DNA from: Isoetes taiwanensis
Taxonomy: Eukaryota; Streptophyta; Lycopodiopsida; Isoetales; Isoetaceae
Assembly (NCBI GenBank): GCA_021234155.1
Contig: JAJEKV010000039.1
Coordinates: forward strand, 8,693,077-8,757,076
Reading direction: 5' to 3'
DNA: 64,000 nucleotides
The notes below the pieces were generated by a model. That model was not told the DNA's origin. It did not search any database and saw only the letters and a list, made by a program, of their open reading frames with translations. This document shows, in pieces, positions 52,834 to 63,505 of this stretch (its first letter is position 1; every line of letters starts with the position of its first letter). The position numbers were made by a program, and so were the translations under genes.

Positions 52834-54320
52834 GGGTCACTTCTAAGAAGTAATTGGCATTATGTCACTCGACATACATATGTAAAATATTTTCGATTTT
52901 TAATGCAATCATGTTGTGCTGTTATAAAAAAAAGTCACATTCTCGATGCAAATTTACTAACTCGGGAAAAAGTTGCAATGCCAAAATGGTCCAAAATCCT
53001 GACATAAATCCAATTTAAATGAATGATGGTTAAAGAACCTCTACAAAACTCATTTTGCTTTCTGCAGCCAGCTTAAGGATTGTGCGCGTGTACATACCTT
53101 CAAAAACTTGCTTGCTAACAACTCGTTTACTTGCAAATTAATTGGTCTAAGGAACCTTTATTTGCCGAATATCCTTTCATAGCAATCTGCATATGGAAAA
53201 CAATTTGCAGCTTTGAACTTCCAATATCTTGGTTAGGTTTTCTGCTCCTGACCCGTTGTATGTTCTATTCGAGAAATTGTTCTTAGTTACTAGATGCTGA
53301 GCAACTTTTGGACACTGTAATTTCCTTTGAACAACTTTTGCCGCTGCCTTACAATCTGGCTGCACGCCGTTGTGGTTGTGGGGTTATCAAAACTTTGGAA
53401 TATGCTATTTATTATAATAACCTGCGATTGTAATGATTAAGTATTTAATTACATCATTATTTTGTTTGCACTGGTTTTGCCAGCCCTTATGATTCAAAAA
53501 GACAGCGGGATGAGGTTTTTGGCTTCTCCATTGCTTCCTTCTTGTACCCATGCTTCTGTCTGTGACTCCCATGGAGGTGGAGACTGCATTGTTTAGTCAT
53601 TATGAGGTAAGGTAAACTTTGATTATGCATGAATTTTTGAATCGTCTTCAGCCCTTGATTTTGCAAGGCCATGGATTTGAAGAGATTCCAATCAAATTTG
53701 TTCCACAAGTGAATATTCTATTATGTTAGCCGTGGAATCATCAAGACTGTCAAACGAATCTAACATTACAAAAGCTATAGTTGTCACTTTGCGCATGTAG
53801 ACGAAACAAAAGAAAAAGGCCAAGCAAGCAATTTTTTGGGCATGCATCTACTTATTTGAGCATCTTGAGTTTGTGATGACTATCTTGCATCCTTTCTTTC
53901 CTAGCCTTTGCGATTATAGGAGCATTTTGTATTATATATGACATATTTTAGTTTTATTTGGACTTCCATGAACAGTGCACGATTTCTTTTCTAGATGTTA
54001 ACTCATACATATATCATGTTCAAAATCCACTGGAGTTTATATGCTGTTTAAAAGTTTGATGATACCATATTGTCTACGTTATACACTGTTGACTTCAACA
54101 TCTTTGTCAAATAGACTTTAGCAGAAGTAAAAATACCATACGCATATTGACTGTTTATCGAGAGATACTTTGTTGGTTTTTAATGGTTGAGAGGTATAAA
54201 ATGAGTATTTTTGTTCTGAACACTAATGGCCTTGGGTCATAATGTGGATCAATACATTTTTTTATTCAAATTGAAGCGAACCTTTGAGAAATTAAAAATA
54301 TAATAATGTGTATCAAAAAT
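52834..54320. other. no gene recognised
   Basis: AT-rich DNA. Frames at 53177-53365 and 53487-53708 (minus) have no motif. Possibly intron or old non-coding repeat. Confidence 0.4.
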
Positions 54321-54329
54321 AAAGTTCGC

Positions 54330-54671
54330 ATCTGTGCGTGGCTTGGTTGGTGTGGCTGATTTGGAAGCGGCGACGGTTGTGGATCTTTCAGGGGATTCAG
54401 TAGCCTGCAGCCTCTCTGATTCCTCGACTCAGGTACAAGCTATTTCAAAGCTTTCTAGTGTTCCCGGGATTAGTAGAGCGGAAGTTTGCCATTTGGCGGG
54501 ACTTCTTGGGTGTTGTAGATGGTGATGGTCGATTTGTACAGCAGTAGAGTTGCAGTTTTTCTGTGAGTTTGTTGTGGAGTGTCGAGGTATCGCTGTCTCT
54601 TTGGGGCAGTTCTCCTTCCTCCTCACTTGCTTTGTAACATTACCATTCTTTTAATATATTGATGACACAGT

Positions 54672-54705
<34 letters not shown>
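54330..54705 (+). mobile_element. 5'-truncated retroposon with poly(A) and target duplication
   Basis: The insert ends TTTAATATATTGATGACACA plus a 30-nt poly(A) (54676-54705). AAAGTTCGC stands directly before it (54321-54329) and again at the end of the A-run (54703-54711). This is the signature of target-primed reverse transcription. The 346-bp body has one frame (54334-54525) without a domain. Probably a truncated LINE. Confidence 0.75.
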
Positions 54706-54708
<3 letters not shown>

Positions 54709-54711
54709 CGC

Positions 54712-56013
54712 CAAAGTTTATCAAAAATGAAAAAACTCAATAAGAAAGTTGTCTATTTTTGCATTACTGAAGCAGCTAGACTAACTTATCACACTTTATA
54801 TGTTGTGCCAATGTCATTTGCCAACAATTTATTTCAATGTTTCTTTAATTAGAGATATGGTTAGCTTTATATACGTGCAATTTCCTACTTATTAGAGCAT
54901 AGCCCACATAGTTTGATGGAGATTGTCTCTCTATATTACACCACCTTATAGATTTAGTTAAATTTAGCATTCCATGTATTACATGCAACATATTTACAAC
55001 CATATCCTATCTAGAATTTAATGCCTCAACTGTTTACATTTCCTAAAGTTAAAGTCAGAATCACGACGAATCTTGCAATAATCTGGTGGAACCCTAAGGA
55101 ATGTAAAAGAAGGGAGTATGGAGGAATGTAGAGGAATCTGGTGGAACCCTAAGGAATGTAAGAGAAGAGATTATGGAGGAATGTAGAGGAATCTAAGAGA
55201 AAGCTTATTAGAATCTTAAAGAATCTAGGGGACTAGAAATCCTAAGGAAATTTTGGAGAAATCTTCATAGAAAATGGGGAATCTACGAAATCTTTTGTGT
55301 AAGCTTAGAGAATCTTAAGAGAATCTAGAGGTATGACAAGCTTGCCAACGAGAAAGTTGACAATCTTTCTGATGGTTTTGGTGATGAAAACTTTTGACGT
55401 AAAATGACACAAAATTTGATGTATATAATGACAAAGAATCTGACACTAAATCATTTGGAAAGCTTACGATTTATTTGACGCTTATGCATCATATAAATTC
55501 GTCTGATAAATCGTCAGTCAGAAGAGTCTAGATAGTCTTCTAGTTAATGAAAACGAACAGACGATTATTCTGATGTGTATATCTAGCATAGCAACATGGA
55601 GTTTCTTTTGTATTGTACGTTTTTAAAATCGTTTTCCTATAGATAGATAGGCAGACAGGCAGTCAGGCATTCATTCATTGAAGACGACAGATTGTGCAGT
55701 CATCTAGAGAGTGCAATGCAGTGCAGGGTCAATAATTAGATGATCTGATTATTAACATGAACATTCATAAATGGTTTAAACCCCCATCAATCATTTATAT
55801 TCCTTCTTTTGATTTTTTTCTTACAATATAAGTATGGGAGGAGGGTTTTTTCACTTGAATTCCATATAAATTATATAAGAAATATAGTAGGAGTGTATAA
55901 GGGTTAGTTTCCCTTACGCTATGCATGCACATGCCCTATATGACTTACATTAGCTGCACCCCCGTGCGTTTCCGAGCTTCCTCTCTCGTCACAATGACAG
56001 AGGTTTTGGATGA
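54712..56013. other. no gene; 55-bp tandem duplication inside
   Basis: AATCTGGTGGAACCCTAAGG starts at 55080 and 55135, giving two 55-bp units followed by degenerate GAATCTTA-type repeats to 55330. A short GATA/GGCA microsatellite lies at 55638-55680. Confidence 0.5.
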
Positions 56014-56899
56014 GTGGAAGAGCACAAGCTTTTATCAAGTGTTACTAAGCTAGGTGCCGCAGCAGGTCATGATGCTTCGGGCCTGACTCCATGCAAGGGT
56101 GCACGAGCAGTAGTTGGGCCATCTGAATCAGGTAACTTAAGCCTTCAAAGAGTGTCATGGTGGAAGTATCTAGGGCTGGGTTTGAAGATAATCAATTTTA
56201 GCTACAGAGCTATACCATATAGATTTAGCTCTGTGCCTTGGATGAAGCAAAGAAAGAAAAGGAAAAACAGGTTGAACATCTCTTCATATAGAAGAGCTTT
56301 TACTTGTAGTTGATGTATTTATTATCTGAACTGTAGTCAAAGGATCAATGGATGGTATCATTGTGCTCATGGACTTGCTCTCCTTTGGTTCTTTTGTGCA
56401 AGATGAGCCCACAATCTCCATCCCACAAGACAATGCTGCTATTGTTGTCTTCCTGCATCTCTCACAAAATGGGGTAGGGAACAATGTGATAATGGATGGC
56501 AAAAAGTCAGTTACTGCTGCATTTGATTTACTTGGAGACGTCGACAAAAGCTACCTAGCACATTGCCTACAGATAAGAAGTTGTGTTCTATATTCTTTGT
56601 CTTTATTTTATTATAAATCCTGGAATCATCGATACAATTACTTTCTCAAAATGACCCAATTGTTTCCTCATGGATTAATGAGAAGAATGACTAACCCAAC
56701 AAATTTGGCAGATACATTTAACTTTGGCAATCACCTCTTGGATGGAAGAGTCGAGAACCTCGTTCCGGATGAAATTTGCCTTGAACTGCAAGCAATAGAA
56801 GGGGTAAGCAGACATGTATATCTTGAAGAACACAACCAGCATCAAATCATTCCTGCTATAGCGACAAGCATTATGACAATAGATTTTCATAGAAAATGA
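56014..56899 (+). other. two unassigned open frames
   Basis: Frames 56014-56313 and 56348-56899 (183 codons, DEPTISIPQDNAAIVVFLHL) are longer than the surroundings. They lack a recognisable family, a splice structure or a promoter, and lie in different frames. They could be a decayed gene. I do not call a product. Confidence 0.2.
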
Positions 56900-57702
56900 A
56901 ACCCCCTTTGTTGAAGACGGGCAAAAACAGAGGTGATGTATTAATTTTTGAGGAGGAACCATATTAGAGAATTTGAGAGCATGTCCAAATAAAACTTGGG
57001 GACGAAGCCCCATCACCAAACATAATTATAAATAACAAAAACTAAACAGAAGAAGAAACACGAATGGGGCAACTAGACATCCAACCAAGGGTCCTGAGGC
57101 TAGTGGTGGGGGATAATAGCTCTGGTGGGGGATAATAGCTCACTGCCCATTTTTTCTCAAGCCTCACCTCTCGGACATTGCAAAGTTCTTCACGTCGTCG
57201 GGTCAATTATATTATAGATCCTCTTGCATACAAAAATGTGTGTTCTTAAGGTGGTTGCCATGATGGAGGGCATACAATCTATCCTATGATTTATAGAACT
57301 GTAGAAGTATGTGGCGCGGCTGGTTTGGTTTAGAAGCTCGCATTCCTTGTGCTGTGACAGTATACCTTTGGATGTGAATGGTGGCTGTGAAGTACTATTT
57401 GGCTGCATCAATGTCTAAGCAAGAAGCTGTTTCTGATATCGCCACTATCCATAAATTGATGCTTCTATCTTGCTCTGAGTCAACTAATGCTGGCCCTAGG
57501 ACAACAGTCTGCACCTCTGCCGTTCTTTAAACTTGCTTTGACCTAATTGGACCATAACATCTAAATAATTGGAGGAATACCAATATCCTAAGAGATGAAG
57601 AATCCTATGGCCGGACTTGAATGCGTTCTCCATTCTAGTTAAGGATAATTATGTCATGGCCGGTTTGGCTGCTCTAGGTTCTAAGGAATCTGGGTCTAAG
57701 AC
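56900..57702. other. upstream region of the lectin gene
   Basis: It holds a 20-bp tandem duplication GGTGGGGGATAATAGCTC at 57103 and 57123. No gene seen. Confidence 0.5.
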
Positions 57703-57712
57703 GCCACGTGGC
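57703..57712. promoter_or_regulatory. G-box/ABRE palindrome upstream of the lectin gene
   Basis: GCCACGTGGC is a perfect 10-nt palindrome with the CACGTG core. It lies 531 bp before the lectin ATG and about 145 bp before a TATA-like TATTTATTTA (57856-57865). An inverted CCAAT (ATTGG) is at 57791. Known: bZIP and bHLH factors bind this core, often in ABA, stress or light responses. Regulation of this gene by it is inference. Confidence 0.5.
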
Positions 57713-58243
57713 TCTTCCTTGGTCCCTGCTTTCCACGCCGAAAAAGCAGTAAGTTGACACCCAACCTTTGATGTTCATTTTGTACGCCTGATTGGTGCCA
57801 GTCAGAAGTGAAGTTATAGACTGGTTATAATTTGCTACGGCGTTTTCTTCCTGTGTATTTATTTAGAGGGTTTTGGGAACTATTCTTTAGGACAATCGGA
57901 GGTCTGTGAAGGAGGTCTGTGCTGGACTTCATTACAGATATTTCTTTTGTTTTGCATCAAAGCAGTGTGAAATTATTGTTGAAGTTTTTGTAGATAATAT
58001 GATCTTAGGCATAACCATTCATTTGATTTCATCATAATAGTTTATAAGATCTTCAGCTTGGTTTAAGCAGAGTTTGATCTTTTTATAAGTCAAGCATGTC
58101 GATGCAAGAATTCTGTTGCTGCTTGTTTTATGCAAGGGGTTATTCTTTTTCGTGGTTGAAGATTGTTTAATATTATGGGCCATGCATGGTATGATTTGTA
58201 TGTCCGATCTGTTTATGTTTGCAAATTATGACAATAAATTTTT

Positions 58244-59170
58244 ATGGAGGCAGAGAAGGAGAGCTTGATCAAGATGGATCCAATCTACCCGCCTCAACAT
58301 CGCCATCCACATAGTGAGATCCCAGAGGGGCCTCTTGTGCGCGTGTTTAGCCAAGCCAAAAATGATTTCTATTTGACCGCTCTGGACAATGGAGAAGTGA
58401 TCATGGCCCCTGCTAATGTCTCCGATCCACACCAGGTCTATAAGTAAACAGAACTCTGTTTAAGCCCCACCCTTTTTTTTGGCTATGATGTAGATTCGAT
58501 AGACACTTCTAGTCTGAATCCAGGCATTTTAATCTTTGCCAATCTTTTCTTTTGCCTATGTTTTGCAGTATGAGTTTGGATCATTTGTTTATGTAGTACG
58601 TATATCATTCTTAAATGTTCAATGGGATGCAGATATGGATCAAGGATGAAAGTTGGGGCCAAAATCTGAAAGATGCAGCTGGATTCCGTGCCTTTGCCCT
58701 TATAAACAGGGGCACAGGAAAAGCCCTGCGCCATGGTACTTCTGAGAATGAACTGGTAAATATCACTATATTTTTTCCTTTTATGTTTTATATCTTATCT
58801 TCTATATCTTTATTTTTATTGCTGCAGTCTTTGGGTTTATTTTCTAAAATACCATATGTCATAAACGTATTTAGATTGAATGTAGATATCCAAGTAACGC
58901 TCTTCTTATATGGGAATCTATGAATCTGTGTGGCAGATTTACACTGTGCCATATCACAAGGGACATGTGGATGATTCAATTTTGTGGTCTACAAGTGATG
59001 ATTTGGGGCATGGATTTACAACTATTCGGATGTATAACAATATAGACCTGAACATGGATGCTGATCATGGTGATAAAAAGCATGGTGGCATAAAAGAAGG
59101 AACTAAGCTTATCCTTTACCACTGGTTGAAGGAACATGACAATCAGCGCTGGAAGATGGTTCCAGTCTGA
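58244..59170 (+). CDS. Euonymus-type lectin (EUL), single domain, three exons
   Basis: The exons are 58244-58435, 58633-58755 and 58937-59170. Both introns (197 and 181 bp) are GT-AG and phase 0. The 182-residue product has a short 29-residue N-terminal part without a signal peptide, so cytosol and nucleus are expected. One beta-trefoil EUL domain follows: VRVFSQAKNDFYLTALDNGE, APANVSDPHQ|IWIKDESWG, FRAFALINRGTGKALRHGTS, DDSILW, GFTTIRMYNNIDLNMDADHG, and the final DNQRWKMVPV with a QRW motif at 175-177. Known: EUL proteins are plant-specific glycan-binding lectins linked to drought, salt and ABA responses. They share a fold with ricin-B-type lectins but carry no toxic enzymatic chain. The ATG at 58244 is the first in frame; GGAGGCAG after it could instead be an acceptor if a further 5' exon exists. 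A possible poly(A) signal AAATAA is at 59198. Confidence 0.92.
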
Positions 59171-59414
59171 TTTCTTTATGTAAACAAAGAGTGCTACAAA
59201 TAAGCTTATAAGCTTACAGTTTGCTTAACGAAAATATATTGATGAGAATATGTTTTGAATCTTTGCTGAAAAATGTGACCTTTCTTTGTGTATGCAAACA
59301 TGACATAGTCGTCTCAGCTATTGCACCAAACTTTAAGCTCTATTACTAAATCCTACTAATTAGTGCTTGCTTTTAATAACGTTCCCTTAGTGCTTTTGCT
59401 ATCATCGTGATCTC
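59171..59414. other. 3' flank of the lectin gene
   Basis: Probable 3' UTR with AAATAA at 59198-59203, then AT-rich spacer. Confidence 0.5.
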
Positions 59415-59591
59415 TTGGCATTGAAGTTTTGATTATATGAACGAATATGCTATATCATTGTTGTAGGTACGCATTGGCATTGAAGTTTTGATTATATGAA
59501 CGAATATGCTATATCATTGTTGTAGGTACGCATTGGCATTGAAGTTTTGATTATATGAACGAATATGCTATATCATTGTTGTAGGTACGCA
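59415..59591. repeat. 59-bp tandem repeat, three identical units
   Basis: Units start TTGGCATTGAAG at 59415, 59474 and 59533 and appear identical, which points to recent amplification. They lie about 250 bp after the lectin stop codon. Confidence 0.95.
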
Positions 59592-59705
59592 TCGAAGAAA
59601 GTAAAAGATAAAATTTTTGGATTTGCAAATCCAACCCATTTGCACAATATCTAGATGATAGAAATGCGTGATGACCACCTATACCCTTGGTTCCAGAAAT
59701 TTTGG

Positions 59706-59920
59706 GGCCTTGGTTCCGGAAATTTTGAGGAAGCCTTGTAAGCTATCTTGTGGAATTGGAATTCCATAATACATTTTAGAAATAGCAAGAAATAACCTTT
59801 TTCCTTGGTATTTTCGGAAGGATTGCATGGGGAATATGTAGCTGGTAGGATGGGCTAGATCCAACGAAAAATTTGCCTAATTAGCCTAATTAGGTCCAAA
59901 AATTTTCCCGAACCAAGGCC
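59706..59920. mobile_element. MITE-like element, GGCCTTGGTTC ends
   Basis: GGCCTTGGTTCCGGAAATTT (59706) and AAATTTTCCCGAACCAAGGC-C (ends 59920) are inverted repeats of about 22 bp with one or two differences. An extra direct copy of the end (CCTTGGTTCCAGAAATTTTG) lies just outside, at 59685. No TTA or 8-bp duplication could be identified. Confidence 0.65.
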
Positions 59921-60375
59921 ACACCATACTTGTTTCGGGAGAACCAAATGCAATTTGAGATTTCAACTTTCATATATTTTGTAGAAAATAGACAAGTTGC
60001 TAGGTGTTGTCAATAAGGGTGGCAACATGCGCACATGAATTTGAAAGAAGGGTCATCCCCTTTGAATGCCATTTTCATAAAAGGGGTGATAGAGAGGAAG
60101 GTCAGAGAAGTTTCTAATGATTGAAGAATGCTCTCTTTGATGGAAGATTCAAAACCGATGCCTGTCTCCACTGGAGGCCTCCACTTGGTAAAAAACAGTC
60201 AAAATGCCTCACGAATTTAACATGTGGCCGCCCCTAATGGCCCCTTTATTTGAGCAAGAAATTGGTGATAGGTGTTTGTTAGTCAATTAAATCAATGACC
60301 ATTGGATTGGTATCTTCGTTGCATGTATTAGCTCCCAAGATACCCAAATTACCCGAGGAGGTTAAGCAACCTCGC
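59921..60375. other. no gene recognised
   Basis: Unique-looking sequence without frame or repeat. Confidence 0.4.
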
Positions 60376-60378
60376 TTA

Positions 60379-60564
60379 GGGTGCTTTCCCATGGGCAGAA
60401 AACCTCCAGGTTTCCTGAAGGTCTGGTCTGCTTTTCCGATGTTCCCATGAGCTGAGAACCGGAGTGGCTGAGGTGAAGAACCTCATTTAGAAAATAATCT
60501 CGAAGAATTCCTTTGGACCTGGGCCTGACCTCATCCAGGTCCGGCCGTCCATGGGAAAGCACCC
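60379..60564. mobile_element. Tourist-like MITE with TTA duplication
   Basis: The perfect 16-bp terminal inverted repeats GGGTGCTTTCCCATGG (60379-60394) and CCATGGGAAAGCACCC (60549-60564) are flanked by TTA on both sides (60376-60378 and 60565-60567). A 3-bp TTA target and GGG-starting ends fit the PIF/Harbinger group. The 186-bp length excludes a transposase. Confidence 0.75.
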
Positions 60565-60909
60565 TTAGAGGTACAAGTTTGAGGTGAGGAACTTGACATC
60601 TCATATGTACAAGCTAGCAACTCTGCTCATAAGACACAAAGCTTACCAAAGCTTAAGGATCCGGTGATCCAAGCTATTGGAAAAAACTTGCTTACGAAAA
60701 AAAATCCAAAATCTTTGTTTGCATGGAAGAGAAAATCCAATCCATACATTTGGTAACGTCTACGTAAACGTGGACATATGTATATTCATATTTTTCGAAA
60801 TGGGATATATAACGACATACGAGGTAGGTATGGGGATAAGGCAAGGTAAAAAAAAAGTTTTTGGAGAATAAATAATGGACCGGATATCCAAGATGCGTCT
60901 GTGCAAGAG

Positions 60910-61235
60910 GGATAAGCTGCAACGTGGCAGCATCTGCGAAACCCACGTGGCAAACATTTAAAATTCTGAAGCGCATCAGGAAGTGTCAGCGCATCCAAAA
61001 AGAAGGAGCCCTTTTCGAAATGCCAATCTTGATGTAAGAAAATCGATACATGTCGCCGCGTTACAATCCCCAAAATATCTTCCCAGCTTTTTTTTTGACG
61101 CGTCAATTTTATATTTTCCATGCCTCGGATTCCTCTGTCGGTGGTGCGTGGCCCCGATAACGATGCCGTCAATCTTTGACGGACATCTCCTGGCGTACAG
61201 CCAACCACGTCACCCGAGTCCAACCATTTTCCAAT
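60910..61235 (+). promoter_or_regulatory. orphan light/ABA-type promoter region
   Basis: An I-box GGATAAG (60910-60916), AACGTGGCAG (60921) and a G-box CCCACGTGGCA (60942-60952) lie close together. Downstream are CCACGTCA (61205-61212), CCAAT (61231-61235) and the hairpin CCGTCAA-TCT-TTGACGG (61167-61183). An I-box beside a G-box is typical of light-regulated plant promoters. No coding sequence follows that I recognise, so this may be a captured or orphaned promoter. Confidence 0.4.
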
Positions 61236-62634
61236 TTCCACCTGGCTTCCTCCTCACCTTTATTCCACATTCATTGCCTTCTTTTGTCAATCAATGTGTA
61301 TTATGGAGAATTTTTTCTAGGCCTTCTTTTGCAAATCATGTGTACAAACAACCATGTGGTCCACCAACTCCATCCAACTCCTGCATCACCCTTTCGCAAA
61401 TCATGCATTGCATCATCGTCTTCGACACGATGTTGACATACCTTGACATCTACAAGACATATGTCGACATCTTCCAGGCAACTTATGTGCTCAGAATATG
61501 TGTTCTATGACCTCGGGATCATACCATGAACCCTATCGAAATGTTGAGCTATGAGCCCAGAGACTAGTACATCCATGTTAGCATTTGAAGTACTTACATC
61601 TTACATGGCTCTATCCAAAAGAATCTTCAAACTAGTGGAGTCCATTTTACCTTCTCAAATATTTGTCTCTGATAGAGAAGGCCGCAAGCAAAACTTTGTT
61701 GCATTATTTCACTACACCTTCTCCCTTGATCCAAGGACGATAATCATTCCCCTACTCCACCCCCATGGTGGCATGACAACTATGACAACATCTTAACCAT
61801 TATGACAAGATGATTAAATGCCTAAGGTTGCGTAATTGTAATGTTTATGGGGCATATAATCTTAAAATCTCATAAAATCCCTAAGCATTCCTACCGTTCA
61901 AAAGCAAAGTAACCAAGTCCATAGACCTATCTCTAAACCAAAGTAACCAAGTGCATATAATTATCAGACAAACCACGTGAACAAATCCTCCACATTACAC
62001 AAGGTTTAGGCGATCCAAAACCTTGGTTCACGAAACTTTTGGTCTAAACCATAAAGTTTCATGTTGTTCTAAACCTATCTTGTAAGCTACAATAGTTATT
62101 CTTCAATTATGTCAAAACAACCAAGAAAAACTTCTAATTTCAGCGCTAGCGCTGGGAATCTTTGGACTAACATTTTGCCTACGTGTGAATTTCAAAAGTT
62201 TTCGAACCTCGGTATTTCATGAACCTAGTCCAAAACATATGTGTTCACAAATACATCAATTTAAAGAAGCATCCATAATTAAGAAGAATCTAATCTGCCT
62301 CCCGAGGCTGCAATATAATGCAAGGGCCTTGACCTTACTCCATTGCTAGCCTATCCTCCTCTAGCATTATTATTCTTGTTGCATTATGCTACTTTATTTA
62401 TGTCAAATTCCTATTTAAAGTTAGACCCGTTCCTTTTTGTTCTTGTTAATTATAACGAGACTTAGAGAGGGTATCTTTGTGGTCCTTGGAAAACGACAAT
62501 CTTTTCGCAAAATTGCCATGCGAATGTTGGGATTTTGAATTCTTGCTCATCCATAACCCTCCAAATTCAAAGAGTATGTTGTCAAGGCATATGTGATTAA
62601 AGTATCCGTAAAATAACAAAGGCATGGATAGGGT
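61236..62634. other. no gene recognised
   Basis: The plus-strand frame 60983-61510 crosses the promoter-like region and is C/T-rich chance. The rest to 62634 shows no frame, array or RNA gene. Confidence 0.4.
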
Positions 62635-62664
62635 TAAGAAGAAGAAGAAGAAGAAGAAGAAGAG
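62635..62664. repeat. (GAA)n microsatellite
   Basis: About ten AAG/GAA units. Confidence 0.95.
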
Positions 62665-62989
62665 ATTTTAACGTCAAGGGTGGTATCTAGTAATCATTGA
62701 CCACCTATAAAGTTTGCGCAATCCTCCTTGTTTAAGCAAATGTCATGAGTAAGATTTTGATGCAATATTTTATTTGTGGTCCTATTTTTAAGGTGCTTTT
62801 TTCCAAATTTAGAGGAGCTTAATTTTGAACCGGCATTTCTCTTAATGGTTGAAACAATGGATTTGTTTTGGGCCAGAAGTAGAAACATGCAGGGTTTGGA
62901 CACGACCTTCTAGGCCTGGTTGCCATGTCGATTCTTAAGGATTTGCTATGGTTGGGTGTTTTGTATTATATACAAAATTTATGTCGGTG

Positions 62990-63240
62990 TTATGAACATA
63001 ACATATACCGTATAGACCATATCAATTCCTCCCCCTCCTCGAGATGCTTGCCCTCAAGCATGTAGAACACACCAATGTTGCCACAAGGAATTGAACCTTG
63101 GAAGGTTTGGGGCCCATGGATAAAGATTTCCATGAAGGATCCACCCTTTTGACATGTTGGTCATCTCTAGAGGTGCTAGTGCATAACAACTAGATCCTAG
63201 TTGAGGCCTTCGCTAGTTGCTCCAAAAGGAAATTATGATG
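62990..63240 (-). pseudogene. gypsy pol end and polypurine tract, minus strand
   Basis: Reading the minus strand, a frame ends MLEGKHLEEGEEL, coded by CATGCTTGAGGGCAAGCATC. It is followed by GAGGAGGGGGAGGAA and TGATATGG. This is the usual layout of the pol C-terminus, polypurine tract and 3' LTR start in plant Ty3/gypsy elements; the same GATGCTCGAGGACGAGCA phrase precedes the 3' LTR of the TRIM. Upstream coding is too decayed to assign, and the LTR end was not found. Confidence 0.45.
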
Positions 63241-63409
63241 TGGTTTGGTAGCCTCTGCTATCCCTACGGAATATAGAAGTGCAGGCACCAAATCATCTAT
63301 AGTTCCGATCTTACAATATTCCAAAAAAAATCGACTGGGTTTTGCTTGTATAGGAGCATTAGATGTCTTTTTAGTTTTTTCATGCTTTGCAGCTTGAACT
63401 CCGTTCTAT
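63241..63409. other. no gene recognised
   Basis: Short stretch between the gypsy remnant and a tandem duplication. Nothing supported. Confidence 0.4.
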
Positions 63410-63505
63410 GGCACTGGAATCCAGTTGAAACTGAAAACTGACTCCTAGTTTAAAACTGAAACGGCACTGGAATCCAGTTGAAACTGAATACTGACTCCTA
63501 GTTTC
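63410..63505. repeat. 53-bp tandem duplication
   Basis: GGCACTGGAATCCAGTTGAA starts at 63410 and 63463. GGAATCCAG contains a GGA..TCC palindrome. The second unit is about 43 bp. Confidence 0.85.

Noticed and set aside
56348-56899. 183-codon plus-strand ORF as a gene
   Set aside because: No family, no promoter or splice context, atypical residue pattern. Kept only as an unassigned frame.
60983-61510. 175-codon plus-strand ORF
   Set aside because: It runs through promoter-type sequence, is Pro/Ser/Phe-rich from C/T bias, and shows no domain.
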